Shown here in pieces: positions 33,001 to 44,263 of a DNA stretch of 64,000 nt. The first letter of the stretch is position 1. Every line of letters begins with the position of its first letter. A model generated the notes under the pieces. The model had not been told where the DNA came from and searched no databases. It worked only from the letters and a program-made list of their open reading frames with translations. This DNA comes from Marsupella aquatica. Its lineage: Eukaryota > Marchantiophyta. The position numbers and the translations under genes are program-made. The stretch lies in the NCBI GenBank assembly GCA_973895155.1, contig OZ316899.1, positions 14,756,001 to 14,820,000 on the forward strand, read 5' to 3'.

Positions 33001-35690
33001 ACTTCCATTCCAAGGAATGGTTGACAAGGGCTCACAGTCCTTGATAGAGAAGATTGAACTCGTTTAATTGACACAAGTCATGAACTAAGTCTAAAAGGAC
33101 TGTACAAGACTCGCTCCTGCGTACACTCCTTTCAAAAAGGACCAGACCCTCATCTAAGATTACTTGGATTAGAGAGTGACTGTGCAATTACCAACAAGAG
33201 ATTGCTAAAGGTTCCTCATCATTTGCAGATGACATTTGCCAATAGAGGGTTTAGTGAAGACTTACCAGTGAGAAACTGAGAATTGCTCAAAAATATGATT
33301 TGCGGCTGGTCTTTCAAGTCTGCACAAAGAGCATGGAGGAAGTTTTAAACACAAAAGGCATGAAAATCACGGTATGCGCATTGCAAAATGTAGACCAGAT
33401 CTTCAACATCCACAGAATCTATGACTTAAAACGTTATATGAGGCATAGGCATATTGTAAAGCTTCTTCTTTGGCCTAGCATCTACACCATCGCAATTTGG
33501 TGGAGGTATTGTTGGTCCATAAGGGCTTGGAGTCTTCAGTGAAGAGTATGTCTTAAAGGTGACATCTGCCTCTGGGGAAAATGGGAGAGTGGCACTAGGC
33601 GTTAGCACATCTTGACCAGGCTTAGCACTCAACAACGGTATTAATTTCACCTTCATGCTAAAATCTACATCACACTTCCGTTTTTCCCCTGAATCCTCAT
33701 CCTCAACCTTTGGTGACAACATGACCATCTTGGATGATCTGTCTTCACCACCGCAATCCTCAATAGCTGCATCCTCAACCATGGAAGAAGGTATTATAGA
33801 AGCCAAGCTAGATCGTTCACCACAAATTGGTCAAATTATCCACAATGACGTCCACCTTGACATCATCCTCTGGTTCCGCATAGTCGTGGAACTTGACTAC
33901 CTTAACACCTAGCTCCGGCGTTGCTGACTCCAACGCCAAGCTCCCTTATGGTCCAGGCCCGGATAGGCCATCCGGGGAGGACTTAGCATGGGGAGACTAA
34001 TGGGCAATGAGACGTGGCACTAGCGAAGGCAAGGAGCCAAGCTGGTGACACACACTAAGGACTTAGGTGAGCTGAGAGCTGGTTGGGTTAGGGGGAAAGG
34101 GGCCGGACTCAAGGTCGGCTGTCCGGGCCCCCAAACAAACTTTGAGTTATGAGGGCTTGAGTGAGAGCTCCTCTTGGGCCCAAGGCCAATGGAGTTGTCG
34201 CCATGGGCAACGAACGCTTGGGGCGTGAGTTAGGACCCGATCCGTGTTTGGCCGATCGGGGAACACGAGCGGCAATGAGACCTAAGGGCCTAGGCATGAG
34301 CACTGGGTCGGCCCAATCACAATGGGCTAAGGCACTCCACTTGCAGACGCCTAACAAGAAAGTTATGGGCGTTGCCAATTGGTGGTGCGCCCACTATGCG
34401 CGATAGGATCCGGGTTGGAGGCCAAATGTTTAGGGACCAAAGTTGGTCCGTGGGTGGCAGGTATTCGGAAGCATATATGAGGGGAGTGGTGTCTCCTTGG
34501 GGGCCAAGGGCGAGCCGGAGTCGTGAGCCACGGCGGTCGTGACACTAAGGGAAAGCGCCAAACGGAAACGACGATATCTTCTCAACGGGAAGTCCGTTGG
34601 AGGACTTCTTGGGTGCGTTGGAAAGCTCTCAAGGAGGAATACATCCTCTTGAGCTAAGCTGGGTCTGGGGGTGCCATGGGTTCTCGAGGTTTGCGGGTGT
34701 TAGCTCGCTCGCTTGCCAAATCCTGCCGAACAGCAGCCAAGCCGCGTTCAGTATCCCAAGGGAGCTGGCGCAGGGGAGGCAAGGCCAAATAGGCATGGAG
34801 GTTGAGTTCCAAGGGTGCTCGGCCCCTAGACCATCAGTGGAGCGAGAACCAAGAGTTGGTTGCTAGAGTCAGGATCATTCTGGTCCCGACGTGTTGTGAC
34901 AAGCTTAAGGACAAGCTACACTATTTGGGCCATGAGCATGTCTAGGGGTCAGGGCGGTCAGTAGGTGATGGATAGGTACGAGGGGGAACCCGGGCCGCGC
35001 CCAAGGAAGGAGCTGTTTTGGATGAACAATGGGCGTGGGTTCTGGTTCCGGCTTATGGCATCGGGAGGACCTATCGCTGACCTATTTACCAATGTCTATT
35101 GAGCTTGAGTTAAGATGCTAGACTTGGCAAGTTCTAGATCCTGAAGGGTTACATACTGAGGTGCTTGGTTGCTTGTGCAGACAGTGAGGACCGTTGAGAG
35201 CAGCAAAGAGACAGGACAAAGTAAGAGATAAAACTATGGTGTAAACAGCGGTGAGTAAGGGCATCAGGTCTAAGAAACCAAGCAAGGCGGCATGAATTTG
35301 TCTAAGTAACAGGGATAGATTGGGAAAGGAAAAGTAAAAGGGCAGATTGGAAGATCCAAAAGGAGGAAGCAGGAGAAGAAGGTGTGGTGGGCAAGAGCTA
35401 TTCATGTATGGAACCTGCTAACGGCGCGGGGAAGGGATGTATGCAAGTCTGCTAAACTTGGCAATCATGGAGTGGTAATTCACGGGATAGGGGCGGAGAG
35501 ACATTGCTGGCACCACAAAGGAAGGACGGATTGAGAGGTGAGAAGGAACCCTTTACTTTGAGTACTCTTTGAAATCACGGCTTAAGCAATGGCGCCGATA
35601 GGCAAGGATAATGCAGGATATAGCAGGTAGGACTCACATAGCTTGACTGCGCACCTTGGCCGGGGGCCCGGGATGCTCATGACCGTCGCC
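33001..35690. other. Unassigned stretch, partly LTR- or leader-like
   Basis: 33426-33806 (minus) is open for 126 codons with a charged, Ser-rich N-terminus and a basic RPKKK near the end; I recognise nothing. About 33950-34920 resembles a retroelement LTR or leader: it contains ATATCTTCTCAACGGGAAGT and TTGGAAAGCTCTCAAGGAGG, wording frequent at gypsy 5' ends, with no partner LTR in view. 35000-35690 has no feature I can support. Confidence 0.35.
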
Positions 35691-35698
35691 TTTTTTTT

Positions 35699-37569
35699 GT
35701 GGCCCAACAACCCTTTGACTTGTATGCTAACTCAGACAGGGCACGTAAGCGCCTGGCGGATCCAAGGGAGACACAAGAAAATAGAAACAAGCCTGGGATT
35801 GCAAGAGATAGTGAGATTGCATCGAGCCTTGCAAAGAGCAAGGTTAATGAGCGCAATTCTGAATCTGCCAAAACCCCTGAAGTAGAACCTCAGTCCATAA
35901 GACCTCAATTGGATGAGGAAAGGGCCCCGACAGAGCGCAAAACGCCGGATAATTCAGAAGGACAGGAAAGGGAAGTGGTCTTGGGTAAATGCATAAACAT
36001 TTTAAAGGAGATCACGGACAATACAAAAGGTGAATGGAGCTCTAAGCTATTCACCACAGTAGAATGGAGTCTGGAGGAAGCGGCGTGCAATGTAAAGCAA
36101 TTGTACAAGTGTGCAATGCTGTGCTATTTTATAGACTGGACTCTGATGCTGCCAACATTCCGGGCATGGGTGGAAGAATGGATGGTAGAGAGGCAAGGTT
36201 GGCCAGTGCTGCAGGTGATGTTTGTCGGGAAAAGCTTCTATATGATTGTATTTGAAAATGCGGAGCATCAAGACTTGGCTTTACGGTGTGCACCGTGGTT
36301 CCTGGAGCGGAAATTAGTATTTACTTTCCCCTGGGACCCTTCATTTGATATAAGGTCTACAAAATTTACCAAGCTACCAATATGGATTGAGCTTCCTTTT
36401 TGAGCTTTGGTACTTGAAGGATGCAGGATAAAGATTGCAAAATCACTGGGGAAGCTGCTACATTACATCCAAGGTGATGATTACAACTCCTATCCACACG
36501 ACAGGGCTTGCATTGTCTAGGATACTGAATGCAAAGTACCTCAAAGTGCACGAGTCAAAATAAGGGAGCCGGATATAATTATCTGGCAACCCATTTTGTT
36601 TAAGAACATTCCTTTTCATTGCTTTAAGTGCAATAAGAAAGGGCATTTGGCACGGAAATGCAGGGAAGGAAGGGATGTAGTTGCGGAGGCTGATCAGGAG
36701 AACAAGGGGGAGGCAGTGGATGACACCCCTGAGGAGCTGGATGTGGTAGCAGAAGGATACCCAGAGGAGGTATTGAGGAGGCAATTAGCAATGAATCTTT
36801 GGGTGCGGAAGGGAGCGGATTTGGCTGCTACCAGGGAGGGCAATATGGTAACTGCGGATCTACTAGCGGTGGAATCACTGATGCGAGAGGAAGCTGTTGC
36901 CGTTCCCGTTGCCACTAGAGCTGGGAACGGGCAATTAAGCATTTCTAAAGGTGTTGACCGGGGAGAAGGAGACCCGCTGCTGCTGCCACCTTGCAAAGGC
37001 GGGGGGCACCGGAATTGGTTACACATATTACACTACCACCCAGTGTGCTCGATGCTGGGGCACAAAGCTTTGCGCCTGTCAGGATTGCCTCAGCAATTGT
37101 TGATTTGATTGAATCACCCAGTGAGGGGGATGGTGCAGATCCAAAAGCTTATTCATATCACGGTGACATGGATGCTGATATGTCAGAATATGAAGATTAT
37201 GTATCCGGTAAAGGGAAGGAGAGAGCCACGAAGTTGAACAAGAGGACACCTCCAATACCTCCAATAACCAAGAAAGATCGAGCTCCTCAAGAAGCTAAAA
37301 AGCAATGTTCCCTCACTTTCTCACAGTTGTCTGTGCTTGATACAGGGCTCAGCAAGCTGCACGCACATGGGACGGAGGGAGATCGACTGATGGTGGATAT
37401 TGCTACCCCAATTGGCATTGATGGTGGGGGAGAAATGGAGCTTGCTTCTCCACACACAATGGACTTACTGATGGATGAGACACGAGAAATTGATATTGCA
37501 ATGCCAAGAAGACGTAGAAGCGGCAGCATGGGTTTGGGTACGTCATCGGGTGGTTGGGTCCGACTGTAA
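35699..37569 (+). pseudogene. LINE G ORF1: DUF4283-like protein with one zinc knuckle
   Basis: RNA-binding ORF1 of a plant LINE. A charged N-terminus is followed by the DUF4283-type text: FVGKSFYMIVFENAEHQDLA, PWFLERKLVFTFPWDPSF and LPIWIELPF. A CCHC knuckle CFKCNKKGHLARKC lies at about 36617-36658, then an acidic/Pro-rich tail. A TGA follows PIWIELPF at 36401-36403, a TAG follows ACIV near 36519, and the frame shifts near 37010, after which the tail continues to a stop at 37567-37569 (RRRRSGSMGLG near the end). Confidence 0.78.
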
Positions 37570-37609
37570 GCTTAGAGAGATTTGGGGGAGACCGGCTTTT
37601 AAATGGGTG

Positions 37610-40167
37610 GGTTGTTGAGGGCTGCCTCCTAGAATGTGTGTGGGCTGTGCAAGCCCAATAGAAAGACTGTGGTGAAAAATTGGATAGAATCGCGGAAGGA
37701 AAGGCTGGATATTTTAGCATTGCAAGAAATTAAAGCTGATCGGTTTAGGCTAGACATTGCGTTGAGAGCAATACTGCCTACGTATCGGTGTGTCACTTTG
37801 ATACCAAAGGAGGGATGGGGAGGCACTTCTCTTTTGCTACACCCTGCCATTAAAGTGGTAGCTTGGGCGCGCAGTATGGGCACTTGTAGTGTTTGAAGAG
37901 TGCAATTTTGGAATTGTGAGCGTGTATGCTCCCAATTCTCCCAAACGGAGAGCGATTCTATGGAATGAACTAAAGTTACTGCTGCCCTAGGCAAACTAGA
38001 TTGTGTGTGGGGACTTTAATATGACCAAGAGGCGAGTAGATTCTACTGGGAACTCTCCCTTTACCAGGGGCCGAGAAGCTGAGTTTTGGCAATTCTTTAA
38101 GGTGAGATTTAATTTGGTAGATGCAATCCTCCTGAAGGGAGCAACAACTAGGGCATGTTTTACCAGGCGCAGGAATAGAAACGGGAGTATGGTTCAATCC
38201 CGGCTGGACAGGTTCTATTTTAGTGACAATGGAGACTGGATCGAACAGCTACTGGAGCTTGAGCATGACGGGGGTTCGGCCCTCTCGGACCATGACCCTA
38301 TTGTGATAGGTGTGCGACTGGTCAAGGGTCTGAGGGGAGACAACCCTCAGGCTCGGATTAGACTCTTCAAGGCAAATCTGACACTAGTGTTGGTTGAGGG
38401 TACAGTGGAGGCTTTGCAAACGGCATGGAATGAGGGGAAAGGGGAGGGCTCTGAACCAATACTGGTGTTTGACAAGGCTAGTAGGAATTTGAGATGAGTT
38501 AACATGGTAAATCAAGCATCACCCAAGGAGCAAGAGGTAGAGATGTTGCTTCTACAAAATCAGCTTCGTATGCTTAAGGTTGCGATTATGGAAGAAAGTT
38601 CAGGAATTGAACTGCAGGAGTACATTGCAATGGAAGACTTATTACATGCAGTGGAATTAGAGGAGGCCCATCAAGTAAGACAACTGGCAAGAATCAAGTG
38701 GCTGGGGGAGGGGGAGGAGCCCTCCCAATTTTACTTTGCAATGCTAAGGGCTAAACGGGAACACGAGGCTATGAAGAACTTAATGCTAGAGGGAGGGATG
38801 GTGATCACATATGCGGGGACGATAATGAGGGAATTCAAAAAGGTGTGCCTTGAGCTATATGCCCCCAAGGCTCCCACTACTCGTGAGAAGGGAATTATCC
38901 TTAGGGAGCGCAGCAAACTGCTAGAGCACACTTGGGCTTCTTTATCCACTGCGGAGACTGCAATGCTCGAGGGGCTACCAAGTGCTAAGGAAATCCAAGA
39001 AGTGCTATGGTTACTCCCGAAAGACAAAGCCCCTGGCCCGGATGGACTTTTGGTGGAGGTTTATCAGGCATGTTGGGAATTCATGAAAGAGGATCTGATC
39101 GCCATGATACAAGAGTTCTGGCTGACTGGGAAGCTGGCAAGCGGGATCAAAGAGGGGACGATTAAGCTCATACCCAAGAAGCCTGATAAGAGAATGTTGA
39201 AGGATTGGAGACCTTTAACTATGCTGAACACCATCTACAAGCTGATTGCTAAAATATTGGCACTCCGACTGATTAAGATTCTGCCACAACTTATAAGCCT
39301 GCAATAGACTGGCTTTATCCCCGAGAGAAATATTTTGGAAAATATTTTGCTGGCCTGGTTAACTTTCGATTGGCTGAAAAACAGGAAGCATGAGGCGCTA
39401 TTTCTAAAGCTAGATTTTGAGAAGGCGTTTGATAGAGTAGACCATGATTACATATGGGAGATGATGCATCTGTTAGGCATCAGTAGCCATTTTATTAAAC
39501 TAGTCTTGGCCCTGTTGACAAATGCAACGTCAAGGATCTATCTAAATGGGATGTTATCCAATGAGATAGGACTTAAAAGGGGAGTTAGACAGGGTTGTCC
39601 CCTATCACCGTTCCTGTTTGTAATTTCCATGTAGTCGCTAATGGATTTCATGGATGCAGAACTAGCAATGGGTAGACTTGCAAGGATACAGGTTTCTGAG
39701 GCACTTAGAATTTGTTACCATTTTTTTGCGGATGATTTGGGGGTGTTTATGCCTGCCACGGAGAGGAACTTTCAGCAGGTTACTGCTATAATAGAGTGCT
39801 ATGAAACTTCCACGGGGGCCCAACTCAGCTTGAGGAAATCGATAATAATCCCAATAGAGTTGGGGGATATATCGAGATGGCTCAGGGACACGGGATGTGT
39901 GATCAGTGGGAGGGGGGAGCTGCAGAAATATCTTGGGGCTCCATTAGGTGTGGATTGACGACGGAGCAGCTGCACAGCTTTGTCCTGGACAAAATTGGAC
40001 AAAGACTATCCTCATGGGCAAAACAAGCTTCTGACATTCACAGGACGATCACTGCTGGTGAGACACATTTTACAGGCCATACCGATTTATCACTCCATGT
40101 TTCTTAAAGCATCCAATGGGTTGGCAAGAAAAATGACGGCACTGTGCAGAGATTTCTTATGGGGTTA
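37610..40167 (+). pseudogene. LINE G ORF2, endonuclease and RT (first part)
   Basis: AP-type endonuclease pieces: NVCGL...ILALQEIKAD at 37633-37745, VCGDFNMTKR at 38001-38030, and ALSDHDPIVIG at 38280-38315. RT pieces: DKAPGPDGL at 39023, KLIPKKPDKR and WRPLTMLNTIYKLIAK (39165-39260), LKLDFEKAFDRVDHDYIW (39409-39462), RGVRQGCPLSPFLF (39580-39620), and the catalytic FFADD at about 39724-39738. Stops include TAG where LINEs have Gln (LISLQ-stop-TGF and FVISM-stop-SLMDF). Two opposite frame changes lie near 39950 and 40020. The text breaks at CRDFLWG-Y, where element I is inserted. Confidence 0.85.
40163..40167. repeat. Target-site duplication of element I, left (GGTTA)
   Basis: GGTTA directly before TGTCACTTGCC. 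The perfect copy is at 55098-55102. Removing the insert and one copy restores the LINE reading LWGYNAEGG. Confidence 0.95.
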
Positions 40168-41278
40168 TGTCACTTGCCTCTCCAACGGTTAATACGTGCA
40201 AACCGCACTTTTCTTCGCTTAAACCGTTGGTATCGTATTACGGGGTCGTGGAGGGACGCTATTTGGATTCTTTTCACACCAGGATGAGTATTTTGGTTTC
40301 CGCTCCCGGAAATGTAGGTTTTGATCAAGTCTACCGACTACCCTCACCCCACAGCTTTTGATCAAGTCCTGCCGACTACCCCACTACACCTTCACTCGGA
40401 GTCACCCAAAGAGTGCTGTCACCACCCCTACTCACAAGGCCGACTCAAACCAAGCAAGTTTCTTCAAATCATAGAACGGGAGAACACAATTCGGAAAGCG
40501 AAAAAGGGAGAAGGAACACACAACAAAAGCCCATCAAGTCAAATGTACAGATCCATATCTCTTGGGAAAAACGATACACATTGCATGAGTAACCCGGCCT
40601 CCTGCCGTCTACTCAACTCCTGCCTCTCCGGACAATGAGTATGGCTCCCCCTCACTACTCTGAACACGCTTTCAAACTCCTCAGGCTCCACTCTATCCCT
40701 CCTTGCTAACTTCACACTGAGTCCCCCTAACTACTTCGGGGCTATCCCCCTAAATACTGAAAAATCACACCAAAGCACCCCTCACAGGGTCACAACGGTG
40801 GCGGCTACCCTAGCGGCGCCGCTAAAACCTTGCACTAAGAGAAATCCTTAAACTGAAGAGGAGCATGCGGCACACACATGCTGCTAAAACCCTAAACCCA
40901 AAACAAGGGGGCCGACGGTGCCTTCGACGGCGCCCCAACAGTACACGTGAACCCTGAAAGTGAGAGGCACCCCAAAATGGCCGAAACTAGGTGCCCTTCC
41001 AAGTGCACACCTGAGCTCACCCCTGGATAGCTCTTCTTTTCCTGCTTCCGAATCACTAAGTCGCTCCCTCAACGGACTTCAGACGCCTGAGTTATGGCCG
41101 TTTCCGTACCGCAAAAACATAAGTTCTCCAGGCCATAACTTGCTCATCCTGGCTCCGTTTGAGGAGCGCCGCCTCTTGTTGGAATCAGCTCCGCGAGCTC
41201 ATCCCAACAAGCCCATGAGTGACCCCCCACTAAAATGTTGGAAATCTGGAGGCCGTACACCCACGTCCGTACGCCTAT

Positions 41279-43135
41279 CTAATCCTCCTCTTCTTCTTCG
41301 CTCTCGGTGCCCGGACTTGTGCCCCGTGAGTGGTCCTCCTCCTCATCACTCACGGGAGTGAGTGCCACCGTACTTTTCTTCTTCTTCGACGGAGTACTCT
41401 TAGTGCTGCTGCTCCCGCGCTTCCTCAAAGCAGCCAAGGCCTGCCACGCCTTGATGTACCCCTCACCAATTGTGTCCTTCCAGAGGGTAGCCTCTTCTCC
41501 GGACCGCAACTCCAACGGTAGAACTTGCCCCGTGGCCATGGGAGTCCCGGGGGTGACAGACCTGGGTGGCATCCCCGTACTGACCTGAGCCTCCCGTAAC
41601 GATTTCCGTACCTCCCGGAGCTTCTTCTCCAAGCTCTTACTCTTCTCCTGACTCTTCTTGGCTCCATCCAACAAGGGTCCATACTTCCCACTAACCTCCT
41701 TCACCACCATCTCGATAGCTTGGGAGATCACATCCGGGGAAAGTGTGGAGCCAGGTGTGCCGGGACTCTTCCGTTTCCCTAGACTCAGGGCCTCACTTCT
41801 CTTCGCTCGTGTCTCAAAGGCTGCCACCTGACTCCGTAGTGCTCCCACCTGGTTCCTCCACTCCATCACTTCTCCAGAATTTTGCTTCTCTTTGGCCAAT
41901 GCTTGCCTCAACGCTCCTACTTCTTCTGCTTCCTTGGCCTTGGTGGACAAAGCTCCCTTCAAGTTGGTGATCTCTACGTGAGCTGCATTGATGTGCCTGA
42001 CCTTCTCATGAATGGTCTGCTCCTTGGTCTTGATCACCTCCTTCAGTGACAGGATGCTCTGCTCTAACGTCTCTACTTTGACTGTGGCGTGCTTGAGAGA
42101 CTCCCTCAATGCGTGGACTAGCTTGAGTCCCTCGTGGACTCCCTCTCTGAAATCCCGTAGCTCTGCCAAGTAAACATCCGGAATGTTGTATTCCAGAGGC
42201 TGTTTCGGATCTCCCACGAGTGATTCAAGCCACTCCAATGTGCAATCATCCTCCTGGTTCTCTTCTTCTCTATTATCCTCCCCACCAGCAGACAATGATT
42301 CCTCCGTGAGCTTCCCTAAAACAGTAGTGGCAATACTCCGGATCTCCGTGGTGAGAGATGATCCCGTGTCTTCATGCCCCGGAGAACCAATCAACCCTTC
42401 TGCCCTGGCCAATACAAATGACCCCATCAAATGTACAGCCCCACCTGGTTTCACACTCCCGGGCTCAGCGGCCAATAGCTTCTTCAATCCGTAGCACCAC
42501 CATCCGTACACATGGGCTGGGTAGTTCTTGATGTCCATAGCTACCACGAAATGCTCCTCATTCAGCACTCCGGATTGCACGTTGCCAAGAACCCGTTGAT
42601 GCACCTTGGCCAGGAAGCCCTTATACTCAACATCCTTGACAGCAGAAAGAGGGATGGCGGTGGTGGAGGTAGGATTGGTCACCCAAGTGGCCACCATTTT
42701 CAACGTGAGTTCTCCCCTGATATTCCGAGGTGTGAATGAGAATTTCTGATTCTCAAGAAACAATAGCTTAGCCAACTCCACATGGGGCACTACACGTTTG
42801 AGACATTCAAAGTAGATTCCCTCCGTTCGGAACTCCATCCCGGCCTCAATGTCCCAGCTCTTCCCTGAAGGGATGGTAATCTCCACCTTCATGAATTCTG
42901 TAAGCCCGGTGGCTTGGAAAATGTTCCGACAATCCTCCATCACCTTGGTGGAGGTCTTGGGATAAATTCGACGAAAAATCTTCCTACCCACCGGTGAGGA
43001 ACCCGCTGCCAATCCCGTGCTCATCATAACTTCTCTCTCTTCCCTTTCCCGTGTAATCCGAGTCTCCACGTAGTCACGGTAAGCAGCCTTGTATCTCCGA
43101 ATGCGTGACGCACTAAACTCTGGTTGATCTAGCAT
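41279..43135 (-). CDS. LTR-resident ORF, 618 codons (3' LTR copy)
   Basis: Unbroken frame inside the LTR, same strand as gag-pol, ATG at 43133-43135. Residues 1-290: mostly globular, with several basic-rich segments (TRITREREEREVM), NIFQATGLTEFMKVE, and WWCYGLKKLL around 212-222. About 325-450 and 465-515: heptad-rich coiled coils. Then a Thr/Pro segment, a Lys cluster SKKKKS near 585 (NLS-like), and an acidic tail EEEEED. No gag knuckle, protease, polymerase or integrase motif. The plan (globular part, then coiled coil) matches the LTR-borne proteins of E and F. Because it lies in the LTR it is present twice per element and survives in solo LTRs. Function unknown. Confidence 0.75.
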   Translation of the reverse strand: MLDQPEFSASRIRRYKAAYRDYVETRITREREEREVMMSTGLAAGSSPVGRKIFRRIYPKTSTKVMEDCRNIFQATGLTEFMKVEITIPSGKSWDIEAGMEFRTEGIYFECLKRVVPHVELAKLLFLENQKFSFTPRNIRGELTLKMVATWVTNPTSTTAIPLSAVKDVEYKGFLAKVHQRVLGNVQSGVLNEEHFVVAMDIKNYPAHVYGWWCYGLKKLLAAEPGSVKPGGAVHLMGSFVLARAEGLIGSPGHEDTGSSLTTEIRSIATTVLGKLTEESLSAGGEDNREEENQEDDCTLEWLESLVGDPKQPLEYNIPDVYLAELRDFREGVHEGLKLVHALRESLKHATVKVETLEQSILSLKEVIKTKEQTIHEKVRHINAAHVEITNLKGALSTKAKEAEEVGALRQALAKEKQNSGEVMEWRNQVGALRSQVAAFETRAKRSEALSLGKRKSPGTPGSTLSPDVISQAIEMVVKEVSGKYGPLLDGAKKSQEKSKSLEKKLREVRKSLREAQVSTGMPPRSVTPGTPMATGQVLPLELRSGEEATLWKDTIGEGYIKAWQALAALRKRGSSSTKSTPSKKKKSTVALTPVSDEEEDHSRGTSPGTESEEEEED

Positions 43136-43565
43136 CCATGCATCCCGAAATCAATTTCTCAATCACCAATCCCGTCACCCGTGGCAATGTCAATTCCCTG
43201 GCCCGAAACAGCCCCCGTAGCCCGATCACTTAAATTCTCTCAATTTCCCGTCACTACTCCGTGCGGCCGCCACTAATGCCTGGAAGAATGACGCCAGCAA
43301 GCCCCACTAATCCACCATGAAAGAGAGAGCTTCAAAAATAATTAGAATCTGGAGAGAGCTTCCGGCAAGAGAGAGAAGAACCCCGTTTTTGCTTTCGGCA
43401 ATGAGAGGGTCGTGCAAAAGGAAGAGGGAAAGAAAAAGGAAGGAAAAAAAAAAAAAAATAGAACCGAAAAAACTCCTGGCGCCTTCGCCATGCGCCCCGG
43501 CCCATTTCTCGGGCCTTACCCTTGCGTCCTCCTGCGCGCGGCCCTATGCAGGGCGCGCGGCCATT

Positions 43566-43802
43566 CCTCCCGGCTCGCGGGAGGCCCTTCAACTCCCCCC
43601 CGCTCGCGTGATCCTCCCAGCTCGCGGGAGGCCCTTTAACTCCCCCCCGCTCGCGTGATCCTCCCAGCTCGCGGGAGGCCCTTTAACTCCCCCCCGCTCG
43701 CGTGATCCTCCCAGCTCGCGGGAGGCCCTTTAACTCCCCCCCGCTCGCGTGATCCTCCCAGCTCGCGGGAGGCCCTTTAACTCCCCCCCCCCCGCTCGCT
43801 TG
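43566..43802. repeat. 47-bp GC-rich tandem array, 5 units (3' LTR)
   Basis: Unit contains CTCCCAGCTCGCGGGAGG, itself an inverted repeat (CTCCC...GGGAG), then CCCTTTAACTCCCCCCCGCTCGCGTGAT. Five units, the first and last diverged. The 5' LTR has six. Confidence 0.9.
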
Positions 43803-43807
43803 CGCTC

Positions 43808-43937
43808 CTTCAGCTCGCGGAGCCTCATTAATTGCCCGGGCACGCAGCCCTATGGGCTCGCGAGGCAGCCCCTTCAGCTCGCGGAGCCCCATTAATCGCC
43901 CGGGCACGCAGCCCTATGGGCTCGCGAGGCAGCCCCT
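43808..43937. repeat. 64-bp direct duplication (3' LTR)
   Basis: CTTCAGCTCGCGGAGCC...GGGCTCGCGAGGCAGCCC occurs twice in tandem, period 64. The same pair is in the 5' LTR at about 54606-54735. Confidence 0.85.
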
Positions 43938-44263
43938 CTTTCTCTCGGACGGCCACTAATGGGACTCGCCCTCCTGAGGAGGGATTTATTTAAAAAAAAA
44001 CCCCCCCCTCTCCTGACTTTGCAATGGGGGTCTCAACAATAGCTCTTGAAGCAAAACGGTAAGTCCTATGGGGCTGGTCCTGGCTAGTTTCAAGGTCCCA
44101 AAATATTTGCCCACTTAGGTCGCCGCAAATCTTAGAACTATTATGAGAGAAAGAATATAAAGTCACCTGGGGCATCATCAACCTATAATGACGGAATTAA
44201 CTAAAAATTAAAAAATGGCTTATTTACATTGACTATTAACAAGGTATCGGCCTTTGCAACCAG

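Larger units (their letters stand above)
35691..40167 (+). mobile_element. LINE G, 5' part (ORF1, endonuclease, RT start)
   Basis: Plant non-LTR retrotransposon, plus strand. The 5' edge is not sharp; I place it near the T8 run before ORF1. It is split at 40167 by element I and continues at 55098. The coding region carries several stops and frame changes, so it was decaying; element I inserted into it. Confidence 0.85.

Noticed and set aside
33950-34920. Possible 5' LTR of element E
   Set aside because: It lacks the stem-loop edge and TCACA end seen in F and I; no target duplication matches GACAC.
41307-42739. Several open frames on the plus strand opposite the LTR ORF (and their copies at 52057-53489)
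   Set aside because: They are shadows of the 618-codon minus-strand ORF, duplicated with it, with low-complexity composition and no family resemblance.
43566-43802. Regularly spaced repeats that might suggest a CRISPR-like array
   Set aside because: Units are directly adjacent with no unique spacers, lie in a plant LTR and vary by one unit between sister LTRs: a simple tandem repeat.
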